From NCBI GenBank assembly GCA_903813345.2, contig CAIIXF020000011.1, positions 5,482,571 to 5,546,570 of the forward strand: a stretch of 64,000 nt of DNA, given 5' to 3'. Of this stretch, positions 22,930-34,387 are shown piece by piece; the stretch's first letter is position 1; each line of letters opens with the position of its first letter. A program made the translations under genes and the position numbers. Source of the stretch: Owenia fusiformis. Lineage: Eukaryota; Annelida; Polychaeta; Sabellida; Oweniidae. The notes under the pieces were generated by a model. It was given only the letters and a program-made list of their open reading frames with translations, was not told where the DNA came from and did no database searches.

Positions 22930-25900
22930 TTATCCAGTGCCATCCTGACCTGGAATGTTCCAATCATTGAGTATTTGGAAGATCCATTCGTCGAAGTCTG
23001 TGAGAGCGCGTACACCGCTTTTATAATGCCGTCCCATTTTCTTGTTTATACCAACACGCTCCATCGCCATTCTTCCGATGAATTCTAACGCCTAAAAATA
23101 TCACAACCACTGAACTAATATCGTGAGCCAAAACCATGTCAAATATTTCGCAATGTTGCAACTTGAATACTTTCAAATAAACAACATATTTTATACCTTA
23201 TTTGCAAAACGTAGTAAATTAAGGGGCAAGTACGTGGTGTGTATGGTAATTCAAAATACATTTTACAATTACATTTTAAATAATATTTATAAAAATTTCG
23301 GAAACAAGCAAACATAATAACAGTTCATCACTGTATATTTGATCATATACATATTAAAGATTTTTTCATGTAATTTTATAATTATATATTGTATAAATGT
23401 TTAGTCTACTTAAATAAATCGAGACTCCGCCACGTACATAATCGCTACAACGTAAGGTAAAAACCTTTTTGACTCGCTTCAGGAAAATATATAGAAATAT
23501 TTGAGCATATACATATTAAAGTATTTTTCATGTAATTTTATAATTATATATTGTATAAATGTTTAGTTTACTTTAATAAATCGAGACTCCCCCTCATATA
23601 TAATCGCTAAAACTTAAGGTATAAACCTTTTTGACTCGCTTGAGGAAAATATCAAAACTGGCAGACCAAGTATCTACTTAAAATGCAGGATTAAAGTCAA
23701 CTTTATCCTTTTTCAGTAGAACTCAATTTATTTGAGTCTCAATAGGTAGATTCATGTGGGAGAGTATTGGTAGAATCCATATTTTAAAAAGTAAGAATAT
23801 GGGTTCTTAAACAGGACATTGGTCTTGCTTTTGAAAACTTTCTGTTGGCTCCATTTTAAAACTTTAGTTCTCATAGAAATCAATTGTATGGAGTAATATT
23901 TAGAACAATGTATTCTTCTTTTAAACCTAGTTAGACAATAGCATTTTTTCAAACATCACTAAAATAACTTTAAGGGTCATAAACAATATAAAATTAATAA
24001 TAAAACATAGTTTCAAATTTTGCATGGGCCCTATTACCAGATATTTTGGAAGATATTATACTTGAGATGGCATATGATCAAATCGAACCCTAGTTGACTT
24101 GGACATTAGTCAATTTGGACCCAGTTATATTTAAAACAGATCAGAGGCATTTTGCTTTATTTCAATTTCAATTTCGTTTCATTTCAGTTACATATCTCAC
24201 ACAGGTACCCTAGGGCATACAGTGTACGTGTGATAGGATAATGTAACTTGATATCCTAAGATAGAAACAGCAATTAACTTGCTGAATATTGATTTTGAAA
24301 ATCTCTTCTTCATGGCAGCTCCTTTGTTCTAAGCATCAGCATGTAAAAGTTCCGTTAATCCAAATCCGTTAACTGGTATTTGAGTTATAAAAGATTATGT
24401 TTTTTACGAAAAATGGCTACTATTTTAATATTTAGCAGCCATTTTGAAAATCTCTTCTTTAAGGTAGCTCCTTTGTCCCTTAGCATCAGCATATAAAATT
24501 TGAACCAAATTTGTCAACTAATATTTGAGTTATCAAAGATTACGTTTATTTATGAAAAATGGCGGCCACTTAAATTTCTGTAAAATTCTTTCTTGAACAA
24601 ACCTACTTTGTCCCTAGGCATCATCATATAAAATTTGAACCAAATCCATTCACTGGTACTTGAGCTATCAAAGATTACGTTTTCTTACGACAAATGGCCG
24701 CCATTTTGATATTAGGCAGCCATTTTGAAAATCTCTTCTTCAGTGTAGCTCCTTTGTCCCTAAGCATCAGCATATAAAATTTGAACCAAATCCGTCAAAG
24801 ATTACATTTTACGAAAATGGCGGCCATTTTGAATTAAGCGGCCATATTGAAAAGTCCTTCTCGAGCAGAGGTTCAATCGCCATTAGATATAAGCCTATAA
24901 CATTTGAATCAAATCCATCAACAGGTATTTGAGTTATCGCCCGGACAAACGGACGGACGGACGGTGGGACGGACGGCTTTCATATATCCCCCTCTAACTT
25001 CGTTCGGTTGGATAATTAATCATGTTTATTCCCGATGAATCAACATCAATGTTTTTAAAACCTTTTTAACTTTTTATTATGCTATTTGTATGATGTGTCA
25101 TTTGATATGGTAATGGATACCTACAATATGTACATGAAGATAAACTTTACCCTGTTGCTTGTAATTTGTCACCCCACCAAGACGCATTTAATGAGATGAA
25201 TACATGAATGACATCATGAGAGTTGCAACTATAGTTACCGATTGGTCATCAGCTGTTCTCGCGAGATCAGAAGCCGTATTGAGGCAGCCACAAATCTCGG
25301 TTGTTGCGTTAATTGCATAAAGCAAGGACTCGTCAACACACCAGTCTATATTTGGAGGTGCCTGGAAAACAATATTGTCATATGATTTACACTCCCCTCC
25401 ATAAGGTTTACAACAGGATATCTTCAATAGATAGCATAGCAAAGCCTGTTGATATTTGAAATTTTATTTTGTTCCTTACTAATTTGATGAGTTGTTTTAA
25501 ATCTCCAGTTGCAAAGTTAACATACATACGCTTTGATATGTGACCCAAAAGGAATGCTGGTTGCCTAATGACTTATGGGGGGTGTATATGATACTAAAAG
25601 ATATAATACTCAACAATTTACTAGTTAAAAACGATTCGATTTGATGTTACAGAACAATTCAGAGTGACAATAATTTAGTATAGCTTTTAGAAAAAATTGA
25701 CCGAACAAATGTGATATTGAAATATTGTTTGGATATAGGATTATTTGTTCTCTCCAGACGACCCACTTCAAAGATGTGAGGAAATGAGTGACGCAATAAA
25801 ATAGCTATAAACACCCATTCTCAATAAGAATGCAAATTCCAGGTATGAATCTGACGAAAATTAAAGTAGCTTTGAATGGTTTTAAGTTGATGTATTTTTA

Positions 25901-28900
25901 TTTGAATATATGTTAAGTATCTAAAGTCAAAATATCTTCATCAATCTCATACCCCTTCATGGAAAAGTCACATGTTGAAGCTTATCTAGTGTTTATTTAA
26001 AAAAGTAAGTCTCTGTCATTTACGTTATAGAGGGTTGTCGTAGCAAGAGACCTATAATTTCATTCAACAAATTATTCTCATGTCTGTTTTTGTTCCTAAC
26101 AATAAGGATATATTTTGTCTTAATACTTAATCATACATCAGACATTTTGAAGAGACATAAGTGGAAAGAATTCACATTGAAGTCAACAATTACATGTGAC
26201 TTATTATTCCTTTTCAGAAACAAAACCTAAGTGCTACATGTCATTCCAATTTTATAGAAAATCAGTCTGTTAACATTAAATCTATCTTTCTTTTCTGATT
26301 AGAAATAGTGTTCAGAATCAATTGATAGCCATATCTTTGTGTTTGATATGCCATACACAATTTATTTGAAATTTGTATATTGTTACACCCTTGGTAACGT
26401 ATATGATCCAAAAATAGTAACATCGTAGAATGAGTCATATCATATGTGATCATGGTTAAACCATCAACTGGTGCTTCTTTTATCATGTTTACACTGCATT
26501 TTAACCAATAGTAACATTTAAAACAAACATAGTTCAGTGGACCATCAAGTAACGTAAATGATGGAGAAATTAACTAACTTTTGCAATAGAAACATTAAAG
26601 CTAACACAAACATTATTTATGCACAAAACACGTAATGAATTAATATATTGTCACATACGCTATATGTTGGAATGAATATATACAGGATTAAAGGGACTTA
26701 GTCTTTCTTCACACATTTGTAATGCTAAATCCTTCGTAACGTAAGTGATTACAAAACTTACAATCGCAAGATCAAAACTATACTATATAATTTGTGATTA
26801 TCGTCAAAAAGTAACAACATTCAGTGTCTCCTCTAATATCATAGGTACATATGAACTCCTGAAAACGTTACTTAATCCTAGCTTGGACATATAAATCCCA
26901 TAGAACACGAGTTTGAATCTCAGGACACAGATCTAGAGTTTTAATAGCCCTTTAAACTTCCCTGTTGGAATTGACTCCTCTACTACACACTCAAAATCTG
27001 AGACTCTCAGCCAAATAACGTAACATTCTAGAGACCATTGGAGATTCTTCTTTTCTTAAAAAATAGTATTTATTATCATCAGTATCTACATGTAGTGCCT
27101 TTTCGACATACCAACAGTAATTGTAAACTGCAGTGAAAAAATCGCCAAGATGTAGCTCTTTATCTCCACTCTCAGTCTGCATGATGGCCCTGTCAGAATT
27201 ACTCTTGGATAGCTATGTTGTCTCTTCTTGTATGTCATTCCTGGTTTGTTTCACTTTTGTGCGGGGCGCTTTTAACACTGTTTATTTGCTTCAACAAATT
27301 TATATTCCTTTGCTTGTGGTAAACGTCGAGTACTCATTTCATTTTTGTCCAGCCAAGCAAGGCCCTTAAGCTTGTATCACCTTCCATCGCCTTTAGTCAT
27401 ATTATATCAACTAGACTTGAACACTCTTTCAGGCATTTCCCCGCCAGTCATGTTGCGTCTGCTTCAACTCTTCAACTACGTGTTTTCCTCGTACTAATCT
27501 TCTCCTCAACTCTAGGGATATCACTATGTTAAAGTTTGCATCGCATCACTTTTCCCCTGCACTCTTTGGTGTTTTGGCGTGCTTGGACCCTTGGTTCTAT
27601 TTTTCTCTGCTTCTGTAAGATCCTTTGGAATGATTTGTGATTGTTTTTTCCATGTTTATCTATGTTCAGGGAGCTTTGCTTTCTTATGGGTAAGTACGTC
27701 CCCAAGTTCTACTTATCTGTTTTCTAAAGAGCCATGCATGTCCTCTTGCAAAATTCCAGGCAAAATTTATATGAACTATTAATTATGTGTTACTTCTACC
27801 ACTGCCATAAACACGGTCACAATCATTGTTATCAGCATTACTTGGGTCATTGCTAACAGTTTCTCTTCTTTTTGATTTGTCTCCTGTATTATTACGCTAT
27901 CTGAGACTAACATAACATGTCTCGGGCGCAATGACATAATTTTTTCTTTTATGGTCTTTATCTTTTTCAGATAGTGCACTCAGCTATTGAGACAATGCAT
28001 TTATGAACCCGAGCACGCTCTTTTTGGTGCTTTTTCCTATCACTATAGTCTTTTTGAATTTCAGCAGGATGCTTTCCCATCTACGAAAAGTATACAAGTT
28101 GATAAATGAACATACCTGTAAAGATTTGACGACAGAAAATGTGTGCAATAGAATTTATCAATTACGTTACCTATGGTAACGTAATTTATGACATAGAAAA
28201 CGCAAGACTATAGCTTCAATTCAAATTGAATGATAGAAAAGTGTTTTTATATTCATTTTCACATTTATACTGACTGTCTTTATGCCATAGATAACATCAA
28301 ATTAACACTACATCTTCGTTTTACAAGAGAGATACTATATTAGGTGTGATATATACCTTAAATTGTGTGGATTTACTCTACAAAGGTGGTAGTGTTTCTT
28401 TATTCAGATTCAAATGAATATGAATACTCAAATTTCCCGCTTTATAAACTTTATTCAGAGCTAGGAGTATGGTAACCGTTATTTTCGTACTACTAGGTAT
28501 CGTAAATGATGGTGTCGTAAATGATGCAAGTACCCTTTTGCTGGCTGTATTATATTCAAACAATGTCAATTTAGTTAAAAATACTGATCAACAAGGATCA
28601 CTCCTACCATACAATAAGGTGATATAACATTAATTTGCTCAGACACTTATTGCCTGTGAAAACTATGATCACGTAAATGATTTTCTTATCTATAACTTCA
28701 TGAAAAACGGGAATTATAATTTTCTGGCCCCAAAATCTCAACGTTTCAAATATCAACTTTTACGACTTTCTATTAAGTATTCAAATTGGAATCCAGATAC
28801 GTATATGGCACAAATGAAACATTAATTTTTTACCAGTTTTTATATGATTTATAGCACAGGGGGGTTGATATAAAAAAGTCTGGCGACATTGGTCAAGGAA

Positions 28901-31041
28901 CAGTTTCAACATGGTAAAAATGTCAAAATGATAGTTTCTGTCATTTAACCAGAAGCTGGGATCGTCTTGTGTATAATACACCACTTTATATGGGATGTTA
29001 TGCATGAAAAATTCTCTAATGGCACCATACAATCCTGATTTTTGATATGGCGACAGTCACGTAACTGATGAATAGCCCTATTCTAGTACATATAATAAAA
29101 TATGTGTAACTGAGAAATCATATATTACAAACGTGCTAGGTAGAGGGTCATATATACTATTTATATATACAACAAAAAGTGATGTTGGTAATGTAAATGC
29201 TGAGATTGAGCCCTGGGTCACCTATTTTGCATTCTTATTGAGAATGGGTGTAAAGCACAGAATGTAGAAATTATAGCACATAAATAAAAAAGATGTAAGA
29301 CAATTGCCCAAACGTACTGGTATGGCTGGAATAGAAACGCAACCCCCACGATCATCTATGAAGTCGCGAACTAATTCAGCCATTCGTATTTCATTAAAAA
29401 AGAATTCACGGAACTCATCGCCAATATTCTCCAATGCGACGTCATCTCTACGGAAATAATAGTACTGAAAATAAACATCATGGTCAACAACATCAATACA
29501 ATCGCATATAATTATTGGGTACCCGAACAATGCAAAGATAATTTCCGGAAATGACAACAGATAATATAAATATTATGTTCTTTTGGAAACGGTTCGTCAT
29601 AGATGGTTTGACAACCTGGAAAGAAAGGTAACACATGATATAGGGCATGTACGACATGGTGGTAGAGCAGTCGCTCGGGACCTACGGTCATCGGGCAGAT
29701 ATATTTAAATTGACCTCGGAATAATCCAGATATCCTGAACCTCATATAGGATAATCTCTATATACTGTATTTTAACTTACAATTTCGTGATAGACGTAAC
29801 TATACTGCATGTAGAGGTCTGCGCATTCATTTAGTTTTGTTTCCAAAGCACTTCCTCTGAAGCTATTTTTATCTATAACTGAGGTGCGGCTTGCGCATGT
29901 CGATGGTGCTAAAATTAATTAACTTTTAAAATAAATTTCTAGTGGAAAGAGTCGCCGCAAAATTATTCATGAAATATGCAAGAATGGGTGTTTGACCATT
30001 ACAAAAGACCGGAGGTCCCATTTCATGGTTAATACTTTCAAAAGTTGAAGTGTCTCTTACACCTGTTTGTCAACACAAGCGTATGTAGCTTTGATCGATG
30101 AAAAGGGGGAAATATCCCAAAATTCATCCAATTTCTAATTAAAGATAAAATTAACACAGAGATGTTTGAATCTATGAATTTTGGGTAATTCCATAGATCA
30201 ACATGTGAGAGAATGAAAAAATGATTTGTAGAGGGCCAGAAGTATTCAAGAAATAGAAATAATCTTACTATTGACCAAGTCCTTTTGAAAAATCTTATTT
30301 CTTGACCGATTTTGGTAACATTTTCATCATTTTTGTTTTATTTCTTGCAATTCTTAAAAGAATGGATTTACTTGTTGATTGTACAAGATGTAAAGAAAAG
30401 TTGACTACTTACCTGTGTCACCGTTAGACTTAACCACAAAAACTGCAAATCAAAGAAGATTTGGTTGTTTGGTTGTTTGAGTTTAAAACTAGTTTGTTTG
30501 TGTTTCGCAGCTGTTATAAATAAATACTCTTTGGTACATAGCAAAATAAACGTAAAGAAATTTGAAGAAAGGTATTTTTTTCAAAACCAATTATAGAATT
30601 ACTAAAGCGGTGATTTAATTTCTTTAAAATTAACCTTGTTATTAATCTTTCAAGTTTGCATGCGCAAAAACCGTGTCGTTCAATTGTGGAGATAAAAGAA
30701 CATCCTCTCAATCCACTATACTACCTCCCTTTCCAAACATGGGAAATCGAAATATTTTCCAGCTTTATAAGTAAAAACGAAGTCGAAGTCAATTGAATTG
30801 ATTTGAACAACGAAAGCTGCCATGGCAATGGCTTGCATTAAATTGTTGTCTGATTGATGTAAGTTTAAAGAATTAGGCCACCTTGCATATACCCTGGTTC
30901 ATTATCTTTAAGAATCAAATACTTAAAACAAATTGAAATACAATTGAAGTCTTGAATTATATGTGTTTCTTTTAAAAAGAGCAACTTACCAACCAAACAC
31001 GTCAGCAGAATTGAAGACACGTCCGTCATTTTCTGACCTAA
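22930..31041 (-). CDS. Secreted ferritin-like protein, six exons, ferroxidase residues mostly lost (209 aa)
   Basis: Spliced gene read from GT-AG sites with continuous phase. Exons: 30990-31041 (ATG at 31029), 30413-30442, 29781-29908, 29318-29464, 25239-25361 and 22930-23091 (stop TAA). The sum is 630 nt. The N-terminus (MTDVSSILLTCLVVFVVKS) is a signal peptide, as in secreted invertebrate ferritins. The ferritin fold is clearest over helices A-B: LYMQYSYVYHEI, then YFRRDDVAL, then a helix ending in RGG. Exon 5 aligns to the C helix region and exon 6 to helices D/E. By alignment to H-ferritin, Tyr34 and Glu62 are kept. Glu27 is Tyr, Glu61 is Asn, His65 is Met and Gln141 is Arg; the Glu107 position is uncertain. 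Iron oxidation is therefore doubtful, and a structural, binding or new extracellular role is more likely. Extra cysteines (exons 3 and 5) suit a secreted protein. Introns 4 and 5 hold transposons and repeats. No iron-responsive element was recognised. Confidence 0.85.
23341..23652. repeat. Tandem duplication of about 160 bp in ferritin-like intron 5
   Basis: 23341-23491 and 23501-23652 are near copies (for example CATGTAATTTTATAATTATA, TTTTGACTCGCTT). There are two units only, with about 10% differences by eye. Confidence 0.85.
24270..24965 (+). repeat. Tandem repeat family C (about 145 bp) ending in a GGAC tract
   Basis: Four to five degenerate units each contain AAATCTCTTCTT, CTCCTTTGTCCCTA, AGCATCAGCATATAAAATTT, a GAGTTATCAAAGATTACGTT piece and AAATGGCGGCCATTTT. 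It ends with GGACGGACGGACGG and a tail. It lies in intron 5 of the ferritin-like gene. A relative lies inverted at 40285-40730. Confidence 0.8.
25812..29250. mobile_element. TIR element of 3.4 kb inside ferritin-like intron 4
   Basis: A perfect 25-bp inverted terminal repeat begins CACCCATTCTCAATAAGAAT at 25812-25836 and ends at 29226-29250. It is flanked by TAAA on both sides (25808-25811, 29251-29254), a possible 4-bp target duplication. The interior has several degenerate copies of GTAACGTAAATGAT but no recognisable transposase. Short frames inside have no family match. Superfamily unknown. Confidence 0.6.
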
Positions 31042-32270
31042 CTGAAATATAACCATTATAACTTAAATGACAATAACTTACAAATAGTTGATTCAGAAAT
31101 TAATTATTGAGATATACTGAGTTGAGATATATTTAATTCAAAATCAAATGAGAAAAAACGCACCTTCTATATGAATCCAAGCAATTTCCCATCCTCTGCG
31201 GAGATTAGTGTTTACTCCCTATATATACCAGATTTAGTTAATCGCCACGTAGGCTCGGTATGTTAATACAGATCGACTTAAACGTTTCATCTACGTCAAT
31301 CATTTGATCAGTGTTTTTCGAGAAAATGTTTTTATTTGCAACACTGCAGCAGACACCATTGGTGACTTGATCGCCGCGAAGAATCTAGCTTGTCTTGTTA
31401 ATCACGTTATCACTGCTATGTAATTGTATTTTCAGCTCAAAATTGAGATTCAATTCAAGATTTAGTAGTAGACAGGTTTTTTAGGCATTGTTCGCTTCTG
31501 GGTTTGGTTTCTCGCACTTGTATGAAGGTTAAATGCACGGAACTTGAAACACATTTTTACGATAGGAGTGATAAATCAAGTATCACAAACATTTGGAAAT
31601 CTAAACTGTCTGGAGTAGGATGTTGCAGTAGACATGAAAAAAGTTTTAGGCCTTTCATATGTACGGCCATCTGATGCATTGCATTGACCACTATATGACT
31701 TTTTCTTAGTTACTCTACTATTACACCGAACTAGTTCCCAAGTTACGTTCTCGAAAACGGGCCTAAACTTTGTCAAACGAATTGGACGTACTTAAACAGA
31801 CAGATTTAGCCCGTTTATTACTTTTTCGTAGGACCGGAAAGAACGGTTGAGAACGAGTATGTTGTGATAGGGGGGAGGGGGGTTATGTACATGTACTACA
31901 AATTCATTAGTCACAGGGATGATTTTACCTATTGGCTCTACCGGTGACACCATTGTGCGATCTGTTCAATTATATGTAAATATTTAAGTCCCCGTCTAAA
32001 GTCCTTCAAAAACCACTTTTTAAAATTAAAAAAAAAGTTTCACATATCACACTTTGATAACATTGGGTAAGACTACAATATAAGCCAAAGTGGTTTAAAC
32101 TTTATAGGGGGACTTTAAAAAACGTTTACTAATGTCCCAGAAGGATCATATTATGTTACTTTCTTCATTTCTTCTTTTGTCAAAAACAACACTTGATTAG
32201 TATCAAAAATATTATATTATACTAAATTACATATCTATGTAAAATGTTTATGTATGGAATTTTCAAAGAT
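31042..32270. other. Intergenic DNA upstream of the ferritin-like gene
   Basis: Contains the probable 5' UTR exon junction at 31041/31042 (an acceptor precedes the ATG exon, so a further upstream exon is expected) and presumably the promoter. No coding frame or named repeat was recognised. Confidence 0.4.
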
Positions 32271-32287
32271 GAGGTAATAAATAAACT

Positions 32288-32495
32288 GTACAATACAATA
32301 CAATACAATACAATGCAATGCAATGCAATACAATACAATGTAATACAATCCAATGCAATACAATACATTAACACAACACAATACAATATCATATACTAGA
32401 ATACAATGCAATGATACAATACAATGTATCATAATACAATGCAATACAATACTACAATACAATACATAACTATACGATACAATACAATACAAAAA
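32288..32495. repeat. ACAAT-type microsatellite
   Basis: Imperfect pentanucleotide tract of AATAC/AATGC units. It explains the long minus-strand frame rich in Cys, Ile, Val and Leu here, which is not a gene. Confidence 0.95.
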
Positions 32496-32499
32496 ACAA

Positions 32500-33550
32500 C
32501 GCACGTATAATCATTCATTTTATTATTCATCTTACTATCAAAAAAGGATTTGATACCATCCCACATGAATGTACTAGTTGAGATTCAATCAACTTGAGTA
32601 TATAGTTCTGAAAAAATGAGGATTTTAGCAAGGATGCATTGACCTAATATGGAGATATACATGATGGTATCCCGATGCTAAGTCATTGGTCAATGTTCTA
32701 TGTTCCAATGAAAAGACGTGGAAGGACAGTTAGGATCTTTCGTCGGTCTCTGTTAAGCGTTTCATGTTTATGACTCGACGAGACTCGACAACACGAGCTT
32801 CTTCAATTGACTTCGAATCCAAGAGGAAATAGCCAGCCAGTGTAAACCTACCCTTCGAGATACATTTACATGCTCGTTGAAAATGATGTCTTTGGAAAAA
32901 TAGCAAGAGCTACGATATTGTTTTAGAATACACGATTATAGATTAGTATGATCCGTTGGTACTTAGATTAGTTGGTGTGTTTGAACTGTCTTAAACAAAT
33001 GTTTTTTCATAAATAAATGTTTTCAATAAAAAATATATCTGCTTTGCAAATAAATGAATTTGTCAACAGCTTCGACTGTCATCTGCCAGCTAATCGCTAG
33101 TTTCAGCTTTGCATTTAATTGTTTTACAAAATCTGTGGCTAGCTCTGTGTGCTACATTTATTATCGCAAAAATTTTTCTTGTCATGTCATTTTCCAAAAA
33201 TCAAAAACCATATCACACCTTACTCGGGTCTTTGAGTCATACTTTTTTAAGGCCACGTCATTGTGTTAGGTGAAATGTGTGTACAGTCTTAGGGGTGAAA
33301 CATCTTGATGTGAGATTCTTCGGGGTAAAATATCTTGAAGTGAAATCTCTGATTTAAAACATAATAGGATGAAACTTCAGTTGATGAGACATCTTGGGGT
33401 GAAATACAAGTGATAAATGAGTAACAAAATTTTGCATTTCAGTAAAATTGCAATTATTGTTTTATTTAAAGAAACTATATCCCACATATAAAATAATCAT
33501 AACATATTTCAACAGGTTCGTTCAAATTATTCTATTGCCAAGATATCACT
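32500..33550. other. Intergenic DNA with a short GTGAAA repeat
   Basis: At 33270-33410 there are loosely repeated phrases of the type GGGGTGAAAxATCTTGA. The rest has no recognisable feature. Confidence 0.35.
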
Positions 33551-33556
33551 GCACAT

Positions 33557-34062
33557 GTGATCCAGTCGATTACGCTGACTAACGAAACAGTTCGATCGGT
33601 AACAAAATGTCGGAACAGCGAAGATACAATCTTTCTTTTTTCCTTATTTCACACGTTTTAGGCAAAATTCCCACGACTTTTTTTATCACACACGTGTATC
33701 AGTATCATATAGCAAATGTGCATATTTACTAACAAATTGTTCAAATGACTACAGAATCGTCGATTTAATTCCTCACTTAAGTTACATAAACGTTATTTCG
33801 AAAAACAGTTAAGATCTGCACTTTTAACCTGTACCGTTTATGTAACTAAAGTGAGGAATTAAATCGACGATTCTGTTGTCTTCTGAGCTACTTTTCGCAA
33901 ACATGTACATTTGATAAAACATATGATACTGATACACGTTTGTGAGAGAAATGCCGTGAGGATTCTGCCTACACAACGCGTGTAATAAGGAAATGAGAAA
34001 AATCGACATTTTGTTACCGAAACGAAAACTGTTTCGGTAACAAGCGTAATCGAGCGGATCAC
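33557..34062. repeat. Large foldback repeat
   Basis: Arms 33557-33792 and 33835-34062 are reverse complements at most positions: GTGATCC, GAAACAGTT, GGTAACAAAATGTCG, CGTGTATCAGTATCATAT, GAATCGTCGATTTAATTCCT and CAC. The spacer is about 42 bp. Divergence of the arms by eye is about 15-20%. It is probably an old foldback transposon. No target duplication was found. Confidence 0.8.
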
Positions 34063-34387
34063 CAGTGAATATTATATGCCACCGCGACAAGGGCTATATA
34101 GAAATAATGGTAGTCTCCCTGAACACAGTACCAAGGTCAGTGCTTCCTAGATTTATACTCTGTGGATTGTGAATCAGTGATTATGGTAAGTAATAAGTTT
34201 AAAAAGTCTTTAGGAATAGCAAGAGTAAGTCTATCGGACTAGAACACCGTCAAAACGTTCACGGCGGAACTACTAAATATTGCTTGGAAATCGACGAGAT
34301 GATGATTCGTATTTGGAAGCCGGAGATGCATTTCTTTGACAGAACATACAACGTGTTGAATTTTGTTATAATCCCTTTGGCTCGTGA

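Noticed and set aside
26991-27182. Minus-strand frame after an acceptor-like tract, first thought to be a ferritin C-helix exon
   Set aside because: Its phase does not fit the phase-0 end of exon 4 (29318), while 25239-25361 fits both in phase and in ferritin likeness. It lies inside a transposon-like insertion.
28781-29032. Minus-strand frame of 83 codons in ferritin-like intron 4
   Set aside because: No family resemblance, no fitting splice sites, and within the 3.4-kb TIR element.
32235-32504. Minus-strand frame of 89 codons
   Set aside because: Entirely made by the ACAAT-type microsatellite.
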